Shown: one piece after another, positions 9,981 through 19,921 of the stretch
How positions within the stretch are numbered: position 1 is the first letter of the stretch
How the letters are laid out: every line of letters begins with the position of its first letter
From: an uncultured Actinomycetes bacterium
GTDB lineage: Bacteria; Actinomycetota; Actinomycetes; Mycobacteriales; Mycobacteriaceae
Assembly (NCBI GenBank): GCA_903877095.1
Contig: CAIRCP010000101.1
Coordinates: 38,412-102,411, forward strand
DNA length: 64,000 nucleotides
Reading direction: 5' to 3'
Program-made: the position numbers and the translations under genes
Notes under the pieces: generated by a model
What the model saw: only the letters and a program-made list of their open reading frames with translations
The model's database searches: none
What the model was told of the DNA's origin: nothing

Positions 9981-11198
9981 GTGACGATCCGTGGCCCCGG
10001 CGACGAGGAAACCAGTGATAAACCCGGCCGGGTGACAATGCGCCGCCCCGCGGGGGAACCCGGCGAATTGCGGGCCACGGAGCGCTGGTTCCTGGCGCAG
10101 GGGTTGCCGGCGGTGTTGCCCAAGCAGGCGTTGCTGTACCGGGTATGGAGTCGCTCAGCTCCGGCCCTGGCCGGCCTGGCGGCGATGGCGATCAACTCGG
10201 TCATCGTGGTGCGACTGACCGGCCACCGAACCATCGACATCGACAGCCGCCCGAACCTCACCGAAGGGTTCGCGCTGGCCTTGCTGGCGGTGGCGCTTCC
10301 GGGCGCGATCCTGACGGGCTGGCTGGTGTCTCGCTTGGCGACGCGCGGCCGGATACTGGCGGGCCTGCTGTCCACCGCCCTCGTCGCGGCCGGGGTGGCC
10401 TTCGGCGGGCCCGGTCCGCACATGCTCGGCAGGCTGGCGTTATGGGCCGGCTCGGTGGCGCTGATCCTGCTGCTGACCGCCAGCGGGGCCGGCTCGATTC
10501 TGGGCTGGGTGGCGCGCTCGACGCTGCTGAACCTCACCGAGGTCGCCGGCATGTTCGTGCGGGCGCTGCCGGTCGTCCTGCTGACCTTCCTGGTCTTTTT
10601 CAACACTTACGTGTGGCTGATGGCGGCCATCGTCTCGCGTGGAAGGCTCTGGCTGGCGGTGGGTTTCCTGGGTGTGGTCGCCGGAGCGTTCCTGGTGTCG
10701 GGCACCCTCGACCGGGTCCGGCCGATGCTGGAAGCGCCGAGTTCGGTGTCCGAGGAAAGGGACGAACTGGCCGGCACGCCGTTCCTGGACATGCCCCAAC
10801 CGCCGAACAGCCCGCCCCTGTCCCGGCGGGAGCGGATCAACGTCGTGTTCGTCGTCGCGACCTCCCAGCTTGGTCAGGTGCTCACCGCGGCTTCCCTGAC
10901 CGGTGCGATCTTCTTCGCGTTCGGCCTGATCCTCATGAGCCCCGAACTGCTCGACGCCTGGACGCGCAACGAGGGCACCCACGACGGCCAACTGCTCGGG
11001 ATGACGCTGCCGATTCCGAACCCGCTGATACAGACCACCCTGCTGCTGACCGCCATCACCTTCATGTACCTGTCCGCCAAAGCGGTGACCGACCGCCAAT
11101 ACCGCGCGGAATTCGTCGACCCGTTGGTGGCGGACCTTCAGCAGACTCTGCTCGCCCGCGACCGGTACCGCGGGATAATCGGCAGCACCGCCAAGTGA
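9981..11198 (+). CDS. Multi-span membrane protein beside dop (Rv2113-like)
   Basis: 405 residues if read from the GTG at 9981. About eight hydrophobic segments are visible, including [73 protein letters not shown] and [14 protein letters not shown]. Between the spans is a cytoplasmic-looking stretch with [18 protein letters not shown]. Position between dop and mpa matches the conserved integral membrane gene Rv2113. No transport or enzymatic motif was recognised. The start is uncertain because the frame stays open far upstream. It is followed 13 bases later by the next plus-strand gene. Confidence 0.8.
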   Translation: MTIRGPGDEETSDKPGRVTMRRPAGEPGELRATERWFLAQGLPAVLPKQALLYRVWSRSAPALAGLAAMAINSVIVVRLTGHRTIDIDSRPNLTEGFALALLAVALPGAILTGWLVSRLATRGRILAGLLSTALVAAGVAFGGPGPHMLGRLALWAGSVALILLLTASGAGSILGWVARSTLLNLTEVAGMFVRALPVVLLTFLVFFNTYVWLMAAIVSRGRLWLAVGFLGVVAGAFLVSGTLDRVRPMLEAPSSVSEERDELAGTPFLDMPQPPNSPPLSRRERINVVFVVATSQLGQVLTAASLTGAIFFAFGLILMSPELLDAWTRNEGTHDGQLLGMTLPIPNPLIQTTLLLTAITFMYLSAKAVTDRQYRAEFVDPLVADLQQTLLARDRYRGIIGSTAK

Positions 11199-11211
11199 AA
11201 CGAGGAGTGCC

Positions 11212-11841
11212 ATGGGTGATCAGGGCGCGGACGATCAGGGCAACGACGTGTACGGCAAGCGGTATGGCGAAGTGATGCTGATCCGGTTACATCCGGACGG
11301 CCCGAAAGCGACCGTCTACAACACCTTTCCGCTCAACGACTGCCCCGCCGAGTTGTGGGACTCCCTCGATGCCGAGGCCATCGCGCGGGAGAACGGCGCG
11401 CTCGGCGCGCTGCTCAACGGACCCCGCTACTGGCTGATGAGCCGCATCACCAAGAAGCCCGGCGAACCGCAACCCACGGCGAGTTTCGGCGGTCTGGAGA
11501 TGATCGAGCAGGCCACCGTGGCGCTGCCGTCGAACATCCCGGCGCCGTACACCACCAACCTGGTCGACCGCCGGGCGGTGTTCACCTTCGACGCCGGACG
11601 GCCGGTGTTCGAACTCATCGACCCGGACGGCCGGCGCTGGGTGATGCAGAGCTACAGCCAGATCGCCGACAAGAGCCTGGGCCTCGACGCCCTACCGGAG
11701 CTGGGATCGAGGATCCATCCGCCCGAGGGGTGGCGTTACGAAACCCGAACGCTCACAGCGCCTTTGGTGGTCGACACCACGAACACCATGGCCAGCGTGA
11801 CGCAGGACGAACTGACCAACACCTACTCGTTGGAGTCCTAA
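11212..11841 (+). CDS. Conserved hypothetical soluble protein (Rv2114-like)
   Basis: 209 residues without signal peptide or membrane span. It starts MGDQGADDQGNDVYGKRYGEVMLI after a GAGGAG Shine-Dalgarno, and includes KATVYNTFPLNDCPAELWDSL, GPRYWLMSRITK and the RRWVMQSYSQIADKSLGL segment. Gene order (Rv2113, Rv2114, mpa) fits a mycobacterial hypothetical of the same size. Related proteins of this kind are found outside mycobacteria, but I cannot assign an activity. It is probably co-transcribed with the membrane protein 13 bases upstream and ends in front of the 61-bp direct repeats. Confidence 0.8.
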   Translation: MGDQGADDQGNDVYGKRYGEVMLIRLHPDGPKATVYNTFPLNDCPAELWDSLDAEAIARENGALGALLNGPRYWLMSRITKKPGEPQPTASFGGLEMIEQATVALPSNIPAPYTTNLVDRRAVFTFDAGRPVFELIDPDGRRWVMQSYSQIADKSLGLDALPELGSRIHPPEGWRYETRTLTAPLVVDTTNTMASVTQDELTNTYSLES

Positions 11842-11842
11842 C

Positions 11843-11971
11843 CGGCTAGATCTGACTGCCCCGCTCCTCAACGCGGCTCGTCCCTCGCCGCTTGATCGTC
11901 GCGCGGCTAGATCTGACTGCCCCGCTCCTCAACGCGGCTCGTCCCTCGCCGCTTGATCGTCGCGCGGCTAG
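11843..11971. repeat. 61-bp direct repeat, two full copies plus a 7-base start of a third
   Basis: Units 11843-11903 and 11904-11964 are identical by eye; each begins CGGCTAGATCTGACTGCCCC. A third start, CGGCTAG, at 11965-11971 carries the mpa stop codon, so the repeat seems to have arisen by duplicating sequence around the mpa 3' end. Within each unit GCGGC and GCCGC can pair as a short hairpin. The array fills the gap between convergent genes. Its form (about 60 bp, between genes, with partial stop-codon reuse) resembles MIRU/VNTR loci of mycobacteria. Confidence 0.85.
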
Positions 11972-13770
11972 AGGTACTGCCCCAGGTTCGACTCGGTGTC
12001 GATGGCCCGGCTCGCGCTGGAACCCTTGCCCGTGACCAGGGTGCGGATGTAGACGATCCGCTCGCCCTTCTTGCCCGAGATCCGTGCCCAGTCATCGGGG
12101 TTGGTGGTGTTGGGCAGGTCCTCGTTCTCGGCGAACTCGTCGACGATCGAGTCCAGCAGGTGCTGAATCCGCAGGCCGTGCTGATTGCTCTCCAGCACCG
12201 ACTTGATCGCGTACTTCTTGGCCCGGTCGACGACGTTCTGAATCATCGCCCCGGAGTTGAAATCCTTGAAGTACATGACCTCTTTGTCGCCGTTGGCGTA
12301 GGTGACCTCCAGGAACCGGTTGTCGTCGATCTCGGCGTACATCCGGTCGACGACCTTCTCGATCATCGCCTTGATACACACGCTCCGGTCGTCACCGAAC
12401 TCGCCCAGATCCTCGGCGTGCAACGGCAGGTTCTCGGTGAGGTACTTGCTGAAGATGTCCTGCGCCGCTTCGGCGTCGGGGCGCTCGATCTTGATCTTCA
12501 CGTCGAGGCGGCCCGGGCGCAGGATGGCCGGGTCGATCATGTCCTCGCGGTTGGAGGCGCCGATGACGATGACGTTCTCCAGGCCCTCCACGCCGTCGAT
12601 CTCACTGAGCAACTGAGGCACCACCGTCGTCTCGACGTCGGAGCTCACCCCGGTGCCGCGGGTGCGGAAGATCGAATCCATCTCGTCGAAGAACACGATC
12701 ACCGGGGTGCCCTCGGAGGCCTTCTCCCGGGCCCGCTGGAAGATCAGCCGGATGTGCCGCTCGGTCTCGCCGACGAACTTGTTGAGCAGCTCGGGGCCCT
12801 TGATGTTGAGGAAGTACGACTTGGCCTCGCGGGCATCCTCGCCACGGACCTCGGCCATCTTCTTGGCCAGCGAGTTGGCCACCGCCTTGGCGATCAGCGT
12901 CTTGCCGCAGCCGGGCGGGCCGTAGAGCAGCACACCCTTGGGCGGGCGCAACGAGTACTCCCGATACAGCTCTTTATGAAGGAACGGCAGTTCGACGGCG
13001 TCGCGGATCTGCTCGATCTGCCGGGTCAGGCCGCCGATGTCGCCGTAGGACACGTCGGGCACCTCTTCGAGGACGAGATCCTCGACCTCGGCCTTGGGGA
13101 TGCGCTCGAAGGCGTATCCGGCCTTGGTGTCGACCAGCAGCGAGTCCCCGGGGCGCAGCTTGCGTGGCCGCAGGTCGTCGTCGAGGGCGTCCACGACCTC
13201 GGGCGGCAGACTCTCCGCAGCCACCAGCGGCTCGGCCAGCCAGACGATGCGCTCCTCGTCGGCGTGCCCAACGACCAGGGCGCGACGGCCGTCGGCCAGG
13301 ACCTCGCGCAGCGTGCTGATCTCGCCGACGGCCTCGAAATTGCCGGCCTCCACCACCGTCAGCGCCTCGTTGAGACGCAGCGTCTGCCCCTTCTTCAGCG
13401 AGGCGACATCCATGTTGGGCGAGCAGGTCAGCCGCATCTTGCGTCCGGAGGTGAAGACATCGACGGTGTCGTCGTCGTGGGCGCCCAGCAGGACTCCGTA
13501 GCCGCTCGGCGGCTGACCCAGCCGGTCAACCTCCTCGCGCAACGCCAACAGCTGCTGACGCGCCTCTTTGAGGGTGTCCATCAGCTTGGCGTTGCGGGCG
13601 CCCAGTGAGTCGATCCTGGCTTCCAGTTGCTGTACCTCGCGGGTCCGCGGGCCGCCGACACCGGACAGTTGGTCGCGGAGCAGCGCCGCTTCGCGGCGCA
13701 ACTGCTCCAGTTCGGCGGCGTCATCGTCGTCGTAGGCACCGAAAGCATCGGATCGATGTGAGTCACTCAT
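11968..13770 (-). CDS. mpa: Proteasome-activating AAA+ ATPase Mpa (ARC)
   Basis: 600 residues. Hexameric unfoldase that captures Pup through N-terminal coiled coils and feeds substrates into the 20S core. Visible: coiled coil (about residues 18-90), tandem OB domains (about 95-245), Walker A GPPGCGKT (about 284-291), Walker B VIVFFDE (about 357-363), sensor/Arg-finger region ([20 protein letters not shown]), and the C-terminal QYL motif that docks into PrcA. The ATG follows AAGGAG by 5 bases. It is separated from pup by about 3.7 kb, as in M. tuberculosis. Confidence 0.97.
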   Translation of the reverse strand: MSDSHRSDAFGAYDDDDAAELEQLRREAALLRDQLSGVGGPRTREVQQLEARIDSLGARNAKLMDTLKEARQQLLALREEVDRLGQPPSGYGVLLGAHDDDTVDVFTSGRKMRLTCSPNMDVASLKKGQTLRLNEALTVVEAGNFEAVGEISTLREVLADGRRALVVGHADEERIVWLAEPLVAAESLPPEVVDALDDDLRPRKLRPGDSLLVDTKAGYAFERIPKAEVEDLVLEEVPDVSYGDIGGLTRQIEQIRDAVELPFLHKELYREYSLRPPKGVLLYGPPGCGKTLIAKAVANSLAKKMAEVRGEDAREAKSYFLNIKGPELLNKFVGETERHIRLIFQRAREKASEGTPVIVFFDEMDSIFRTRGTGVSSDVETTVVPQLLSEIDGVEGLENVIVIGASNREDMIDPAILRPGRLDVKIKIERPDAEAAQDIFSKYLTENLPLHAEDLGEFGDDRSVCIKAMIEKVVDRMYAEIDDNRFLEVTYANGDKEVMYFKDFNSGAMIQNVVDRAKKYAIKSVLESNQHGLRIQHLLDSIVDEFAENEDLPNTTNPDDWARISGKKGERIVYIRTLVTGKGSSASRAIDTESNLGQYL

Positions 13771-14007
13771 AACGGCTCCTTCCGCGCACCGGATCCAGGT
13801 GCGGTGGACACCCCAACGCTACCGGCGATTGAACCATTGCGGGCACTGGTGGAATGTCGACACTCTGACATGTCTACCGCAGTCTTACCGGGGCAGCTGA
13901 CGCTGAGCCTGCGGTCAGAGCGGGACCGTTCGGCCCCGCAAGAGGACGACACACTGACATCGCTGTTAACCTCGGAGGGAGTCGGGCCCCGCCCTGAAAG
14001 GACTGCC

Positions 14008-14505
14008 GTGACCCACAAACTCCTCGCTTCCTGCTTGGCCGCCGCCGCGATCACCGGCAGCGCCGCCGCGACGACGACGGCAGTGGAAACAATCATGGCG
14101 AGCAATTCTCCGGCGGTGCAGCCTGTCGTGTTCGGTGTGCCGCTGCCACTGGACCCCGCCGCCGATGTACCGACCGCCGACCAGGTCACCGGTGTCCTCA
14201 GCAGCCTCGCCGACCCGGGGGTCCCGTTCGCCGCCAAGAGTTACCTGGTCGAGGGTGGCATCGGCCGTATCGAGGCCCGCACCGCCGACGCGTTGATGAA
14301 GAACGCGATAGCCAAGGGCCAGATCCCGCTGAACTTCTCCGTCGGCGCGATCACGCCGACCGGGCCGGGCCTGGCCAGCGCAACAGTCACCGCAACCGGG
14401 CCGAACATGCCGGCGACCACCCAGACCGTCTCCTTCGTGGACCAGGGCGGCTGGAAGTTGTCGCGGTCATCGGCCACCTCGGTGCTCGCCATCTTCACCA
14501 CCTGA
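14008..14505 (+). CDS. Secreted MTB12/CFP2-family protein
   Basis: 165 residues with a Sec signal peptide (HKLLASCLAAAAITGSAAA) and no lipobox. The mature part has the MTB12/CFP2 pattern: VPTADQVTGVLSSLADPGV, LVEGGIG, a region of alternating beta strands, and VDQGGWKLSRSSATSVL at the end. MTB12 proteins are abundant secreted antigens of unknown function. I picked the GTG at 14008 because GAAAGGAC precedes it and it opens directly into the signal peptide; an upstream open extension has no signal. It sits next to a lipoprotein paralogue. Confidence 0.85.
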   Translation: MTHKLLASCLAAAAITGSAAATTTAVETIMASNSPAVQPVVFGVPLPLDPAADVPTADQVTGVLSSLADPGVPFAAKSYLVEGGIGRIEARTADALMKNAIAKGQIPLNFSVGAITPTGPGLASATVTATGPNMPATTQTVSFVDQGGWKLSRSSATSVLAIFTT

Positions 14506-14533
14506 CCAAGCGGCGCGCACTGACACACTCAGC

Positions 14534-15136
14534 GTGGCGAACGCGATGACCAGCCCAGCGCTCCGCGCCTTCCACATCGCACTGAGCGCCTTCACGCTGG
14601 TGACGGCGCTCGGCGTTTCGGGGTGCTCCCGGGAAGTGGCCCAGCCTGCGGCCGGGCCGCAGACCCCGATCTCGGAGACCGACGGGTCTGGCCCGCCGGC
14701 GCCGGCGCCGGCCGACCCGGGACCGCTGCCGCCGCCGGATGCCCTGAGCGACGTCGTCGCCCGACTGGCCGATCCCGCCGTCCCCGGCGCCGAGAAACTC
14801 GCTTTGGTCGAGAACACCACAGCAGCCGACGCCGCAGCACTGGACACCTTCGCTGGGGCGCTGCGCGACACCGGGTTCACACCTGTCACTGTCAGCGCCT
14901 CGGAGCTCGTGTCGACCCGGCCGGACGACGTCCTCGCGACGATCACGGTGACCGCTCCGGACTCCGACTCCGGTGCCGGTGGGGGCGAATTCTCCTTCCC
15001 CATGGAGTTCCGGCGCGCCGGCAACGCGTGGCAGTTGACCCGCCGGACCGCGGACATGCTGTTCGCCTTCGGCAATGCCCGCACCGCAGCGCCGGCGCCA
15101 CCAGCCCCGGCACCCAGCCTCACTATCCCGCGCTGA
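14534..15136 (+). CDS. lpqK: Lipoprotein of the LpqK/MTB12-related family
   Basis: 200 residues. The signal peptide ends in a lipobox VSGC (LGVSGCSREVAQ), so Cys31 or so should be lipidated and the protein anchored to the membrane outer face. A Pro-rich linker (GPPAPAPADPGPLPPP) is followed by a domain with the same layout as the upstream secreted protein (LSDVVARLADPAVPGAEKLALVEN, then AWQLTRRTADMLFAF). Position after mpa fits Rv2116 LpqK. Role unknown. Starts 28 bases after its neighbour, so the pair may be an operon born of duplication. Confidence 0.8.
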   Translation: MANAMTSPALRAFHIALSAFTLVTALGVSGCSREVAQPAAGPQTPISETDGSGPPAPAPADPGPLPPPDALSDVVARLADPAVPGAEKLALVENTTAADAAALDTFAGALRDTGFTPVTVSASELVSTRPDDVLATITVTAPDSDSGAGGGEFSFPMEFRRAGNAWQLTRRTADMLFAFGNARTAAPAPPAPAPSLTIPR

Positions 15137-15141
15137 CCGCC

Positions 15142-16376
<1,235 letters not shown>

Positions 16377-16946
16377 CTAGGCCCCGTCGCACACCCCGGA
16401 ATTGCGGATGGTGTCGCCGTAGACCCTCATCGTCGCGGTGTTGGCATTGATCACACCCGACGGCATCCGCTGGGCGATCTTGTCGCTGATCCCCGTCAGC
16501 TGATACCAGAGGTGGTAGAAGGAGTCGCCGTTGTAAAGCGGCGAATACTGGCTGCGGTCAGGGTAATTCGTGATGTAGAGCGTATGGACCCGCGGATCCA
16601 GAAACGCTGTCGCCTGGTCGATGTTGGCGCGTAGCGCGTCGCCGGCGCCCTGCACCTGAGCCCACACGTCGTAGCTGTCGCGCAGCGCGTTCTGGAAGCC
16701 GAAGGCCTGCCCGGCCAACGCGTCGTACTGAGTGTTGAACCAGTGACACGCCTCGCCCTGGGCGGTGACCATCTCCGGGGTCACTCGGTTCTGCCACAGG
16801 TTGTACGGGAACGTCACGTAGTCCGGGTGCCAGCCCGGGCCCGGCGCGATGTCATCGGCATGAGCCACCCCGGCCGCACCCAGTCCCGCCGCGCACACCG
16901 CAACGGCGGCGACCCGGACAACAGCCTTGCTCCAACCCACGATCAT
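16377..16946 (-). CDS. Secreted protein of unknown function
   Basis: 189 residues from the ATG at 16946. Signal peptide: SKAVVRVAAVAVCAAGLGAAGVAHA, cleavage after AHA. Mature part is rich in aromatic residues (PGWHPDYVTFPYNLWQNR, YHLWYQLTGISDKIAQ) and carries two Cys (ACHWFN and the final GVCDGA), which could pair after export. No family recognised. A longer version from the GTG at 17033 overlaps the upstream gene as GTGA, which hints at coupling, but it would place 29 extra polar residues before the signal peptide, so I prefer the shorter start. Confidence 0.75.
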   Translation of the reverse strand: MIVGWSKAVVRVAAVAVCAAGLGAAGVAHADDIAPGPGWHPDYVTFPYNLWQNRVTPEMVTAQGEACHWFNTQYDALAGQAFGFQNALRDSYDVWAQVQGAGDALRANIDQATAFLDPRVHTLYITNYPDRSQYSPLYNGDSFYHLWYQLTGISDKIAQRMPSGVINANTATMRVYGDTIRNSGVCDGA

Positions 16947-17029
16947 CCGACGATTATCCGAACGGGAACCGCCGGAGACGCCTGATTCGCTGAATTTCGG
17001 TCCGGCGGGGCGTCGTCCGGTGGGCGCCG

Positions 17030-17512
17030 TCACAGGACGCTCGTCAGGAAAGCAACCGCGAAACCGAACGCGGCGGCGAACAGATCCTCACCGAGAGCGA
17101 CCGGCCGGTCCCGCCCGCCGTTCACGGTAACGAGTCGGGTGCGCGCCGCATATCCGCCGAGGGTGCCCAGGACCGCCCCGATCAAGCCGGCCCCCAGGCT
17201 GCCCCATCGATAGCCCCAGGCGGTGCCGAGCACCGCGCCAGAAAAGGCCCCCGAGGCCAGCCGGACCAGAAACTGCGGCGCTGATTTGCGGCTGGGCAGC
17301 GTCGGCATTTTGTCGCTGATGAGTTCGGCGACCGCGAGCACGGTAAGGATCGCCACGGTGGCCCAGTGCCCCATCCACGACGCCCAGGTACCGGAGAGAT
17401 TGATCCAGTGCAGCATGGCCGCCCAGGCCAGAACCGCCGGCGCGGTGAAGGCCCGCAGACCGGCTACCACGCCGATGAGCAGGGCCAGCAACAGTACGAG
17501 CGCGTGCGTCAT
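17030..17512 (-). CDS. DUF4126-type membrane protein (Rv2120c-like)
   Basis: 160 residues with about four hydrophobic segments: LVLLLALLIGVVAGLRAFTAPAVLAW, VAILTVLAVAELISD, FSGAVLGTAWGYRWGSLGAGLIGAVLG, and FAAAFGFAVAFLTSVL. The GLRAFTAP and AELISDKMP stretches are typical of DUF4126. Shine-Dalgarno GGGAGGAC precedes the ATG. Its size and place between trmI and hisG fit Rv2120c. Function unknown. The stop overlaps the alternative GTG start of the secreted protein. Confidence 0.85.
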   Translation of the reverse strand: MTHALVLLLALLIGVVAGLRAFTAPAVLAWAAMLHWINLSGTWASWMGHWATVAILTVLAVAELISDKMPTLPSRKSAPQFLVRLASGAFSGAVLGTAWGYRWGSLGAGLIGAVLGTLGGYAARTRLVTVNGGRDRPVALGEDLFAAAFGFAVAFLTSVL

Positions 17513-17583
17513 GCGTCCTCCCTAGACGGTCATCGGACGCTAGCACGGCGGCCGCACGGCGGCCTCGATGAAAGCGCCCTCGG

Positions 17584-18435
17584 TCAGAACCGGCAGAACC
17601 TCACATCTGAGGCGAGGATCGCCTTGGCGCCGATCCCGGCCAACTCGTCCATGAGTGCGTTGACATCACGGCGGGGTACCAGTGCGCGAACGGCCACCCA
17701 GTCCGGGTCGGCCAGCGGCGCGATGGTCGGCGACTCCAGGCCGGGGGTGATCGCGGTGGCGCGCTCGACGAGGGCGCGGGGGCAGTCGTAGTCCAGCATC
17801 AGGTACTGCTGTCCGAAGACCACGCCCTGCACCCGGCCGGCCAGCTGATCGCGTGCGGCCCGACTGGCCGTGTCGGGGGTGTCGCGTTCGATCAGTACCG
17901 CCTCGGAATCGCAGAGCGGCTCGCCGAAGGCGATCAGGCCGTGCATCCGCAGGGTCCGGCCCGAACCCACCACGTCGGCGATGGCGTCGGCAACCCCCAG
18001 TTGCACCGAAATCTCCACCGCGCCGTCAAGGCGGATCACGGTGGCGTCAATCCCCTTGTCCACCAGATTCTTTCGCACAAGGTTGGGGTAGGCGGTGGCG
18101 ATCCGCAGCCCGGCCAGATCGGCGACGGTCCAGCTGCGCCCGGCCGGTGCGGCGTAACGGAAGCTGGACGACCCGAAGCCCATCGCCAGCCGTTCCCGGA
18201 CCGGGGCGCCGGATTCGGCGGCGAGGTCGCGGCCGGTGATGCCGAGATCCAGGTCCCCCGAACCGACGTAGATGGCGATGTCCTTGGGGCGAAGGAAGAA
18301 GAACTCGACGCCGTTGGCCGGGTCGATGACGGTCAGGTCCTTCGGATCGGTGCGCCGGCGGTAGCCGGCCTCCGCCAGGATCTCGGCAGCAGACTCCGAC
18401 AACGCCCCCTTGTTGGGGACAGCGACACGCAACAT
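17584..18435 (-). CDS. hisG: ATP phosphoribosyltransferase HisG (long form)
   Basis: 283 residues. First committed step of histidine synthesis: joins PRPP and ATP to make phosphoribosyl-ATP. It begins [16 protein letters not shown], carries the [12 protein letters not shown] and [13 protein letters not shown] segments (PRPP binding), and keeps the C-terminal regulatory domain (about residues 215-283) used for histidine feedback in long-form HisG; no HisZ would be needed. hisE lies 7 bases upstream in the same operon. Confidence 0.97.
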   Translation of the reverse strand: MLRVAVPNKGALSESAAEILAEAGYRRRTDPKDLTVIDPANGVEFFFLRPKDIAIYVGSGDLDLGITGRDLAAESGAPVRERLAMGFGSSSFRYAAPAGRSWTVADLAGLRIATAYPNLVRKNLVDKGIDATVIRLDGAVEISVQLGVADAIADVVGSGRTLRMHGLIAFGEPLCDSEAVLIERDTPDTASRAARDQLAGRVQGVVFGQQYLMLDYDCPRALVERATAITPGLESPTIAPLADPDWVAVRALVPRRDVNALMDELAGIGAKAILASDVRFCRF

Positions 18436-18442
18436 GGCTTCT

Positions 18443-18724
18443 CTACAGCTTCCGGTAGACGTCGTCGAGAGTCAGTCCGCGGGCGACCATCAGAACCTGC
18501 GTCCAGTAGAGCAGCTGGCTGATCTCGCCGGCGAGTGCCTCCTCGGACTCGTGCTCGGCAGCCAGCCACACCTCGCCGGCTTCCTCGAGGATCTTCTTGC
18601 CCAGGGTGTGCACGCCGGAGTCCAGCGCAGCCACGGTCGAACTGCCGGCCGGCCGGGTGCGGGCCCGTTCACCGAGTTCGGCGAACAGCTCCTCGAAGGT
18701 CTTCACGGGCTGCGATTGTCCCAT
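18443..18724 (-). CDS. hisE: Phosphoribosyl-ATP pyrophosphatase HisE
   Basis: 93 residues, alpha-helical MazG-like fold. Hydrolyses phosphoribosyl-ATP to phosphoribosyl-AMP, the second histidine step. Conserved parts: [34 protein letters not shown] (metal-binding acidic helix, EExxE pattern), and [23 protein letters not shown] start at 18724. The hisI activity is not fused here and must lie elsewhere. Forms a two-gene unit with hisG, as Rv2122c-Rv2121c. Confidence 0.96.
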   Translation of the reverse strand: MGQSQPVKTFEELFAELGERARTRPAGSSTVAALDSGVHTLGKKILEEAGEVWLAAEHESEEALAGEISQLLYWTQVLMVARGLTLDDVYRKL

Positions 18725-18801
18725 GGCGTCGCCTCGGCCGTCACGGCGGTTACGCGGCGGCCGAGCCTGGGCTTAACCCACCAACCCTGGTCGAGCTTGA
18801 A

Positions 18802-18807
18802 TACAGT
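18802..18807 (+). promoter_or_regulatory. Predicted -10 (TACAGT) upstream of the ion-channel gene
   Basis: TACAGT ends 6 bases before a GTG at 18814, which would give a leaderless transcript starting with an 18-codon open frame that overlaps the start of the ion-channel gene. Confidence 0.35.
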
Positions 18808-18813
18808 TCGACG

Positions 18814-18867
18814 GTGCATCCCATCGGGCCGATGACGAGTGCGGGTTGGTATGGCATCGCCAGTTAA
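18814..18867 (+). CDS. Possible leaderless 17-residue upstream ORF of the ion-channel gene
   Basis: Reads MHPIGPMTSAGWYGIAS then TAA at 18865-18867. It runs across the ATG at 18851 of the channel gene in another frame, so its translation and termination could set re-initiation on the channel message. Support is only the TACAGT hexamer at leaderless spacing. It could equally be chance. Confidence 0.2.
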   Translation: MHPIGPMTSAGWYGIAS

Positions 18868-19897
18868 GGGCCGTGCCTGGATTTCCGCGGCGGCGTTCAT
18901 GCTCGTTCTGCTGTTCGCGGGTTTCCCGATGGTCGGCGGATCCGCCTCGGCAGGTCCGATCGAAACTCTCCCCTTGTCCGGCCCCACCGGGCCGGACAAG
19001 GTGGTCGCCGGTGTGTATGTCTCCAACATCCAGCAGGTCGACCTGACCACCAACAGCTTCGATGCCGATTTCTACGTCTGGCTGCGGTGGAGCAACCCCG
19101 ATATCCATCCGACGGCGGGCATCGAGATCATGAACGTCTACCAGAGTTGGGCTCTCACCACGACCCCCATATACGACAAACCGCAAAAGCAATCCGACGG
19201 CAGCCTGCTCTGGCTCGCCCGCTATCAGGGCTCATTCAATGCGCCGCTGTCGCTGGCCGACTATCCCTTCCAGAAGCAGACTCTCAAGATCATCATCGAG
19301 GACGGCGAACAGAACATCGGGCGGATTGTCTACGAGCCGGACAAAGACCCGATCGAACTCGATCCACACATCACCCTCACGGGTTACAAACTCGGTCAAC
19401 CCCGGATCGAATTCGGCGCCAACACCTACGAGTCCTCTTTCGGCGCAGTCGAATCGACGCGTGAATACCGGACCTATACCCGAATCCTCGTCGAAATCCC
19501 GGTGTCGTCGCCGGCCACATCGGGCATCGTCAAGATCATCCTGCCGATCATCATCGTGCTCGTGGCGTCAGGGCTTGGCCTCGTCATCCCCTCGGCATAC
19601 GTCGACTCCAAGGTCAACGTGCCGATCACGGCGTTGATCGCGCTGGTGGCGATGCACTTCGTGGTCTCCGCCTCGCTCCCCCAGGTGGAGTACCTGCTGA
19701 TGATCGATGTCGTGTACATCCTCGCCTACGCCACCGTGACCACCATGCTCGCCGGTGCGGTCGTCGGCGCCTGGACGTTGAGATCGCAAGGTGAGGACGA
19801 AGCGACAGCCCTGCAACGCCGATTCCTCGGATGGGCCAGCGCAGCCTTCCTGCTGTCGCTGGCCGGCGTTCTCCTTCTCTACCTCGGCAGGTCCTAA
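18851..19897 (+). CDS. Prokaryotic pentameric ligand-gated ion channel (Cys-loop receptor family)
   Basis: 348 residues. Signal peptide (about 1-34), then a beta-rich extracellular domain with VVAGVYVSNIQQVDLTTNSF and DADFYVWLRW, the family's W-containing strand. ADYPFQKQTL (about 137-145) occupies the position of the Cys-loop; no cysteine is present, as in bacterial members. Four membrane helices follow at about 226-247, 256-276, 280-308 and 325-345, with the SASLPQVEYLLMIDVVYI stretch between M2 and M3 typical of the family. The M3-M4 loop is short (about 15 residues), also a prokaryotic feature. Ligand and ion selectivity cannot be read. ATG at 18851 preferred; the in-frame GTG at 18839 is possible. 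Confidence 0.85.
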   Translation: MASPVKGRAWISAAAFMLVLLFAGFPMVGGSASAGPIETLPLSGPTGPDKVVAGVYVSNIQQVDLTTNSFDADFYVWLRWSNPDIHPTAGIEIMNVYQSWALTTTPIYDKPQKQSDGSLLWLARYQGSFNAPLSLADYPFQKQTLKIIIEDGEQNIGRIVYEPDKDPIELDPHITLTGYKLGQPRIEFGANTYESSFGAVESTREYRTYTRILVEIPVSSPATSGIVKIILPIIIVLVASGLGLVIPSAYVDSKVNVPITALIALVAMHFVVSASLPQVEYLLMIDVVYILAYATVTTMLAGAVVGAWTLRSQGEDEATALQRRFLGWASAAFLLSLAGVLLLYLGRS

Positions 19898-19908
19898 ACG
19901 TGCCTGCG

Positions 19909-19914
19909 TAAGTT
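19909..19914 (+). promoter_or_regulatory. Predicted -10 (TAAGTT) for the esterase gene
   Basis: TAAGTT ends 7 bases before the esterase ATG at 19922, at leaderless spacing, just after the ion-channel stop codon. It would let the esterase be expressed apart from the channel. Confidence 0.4.
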
Positions 19915-19921
19915 TGGCGGC

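Noticed and set aside
11842-11967. Insertion-sequence end or att site
   Set aside because: No transposase, no terminal inverted repeats; the DNA is a plain tandem repeat.
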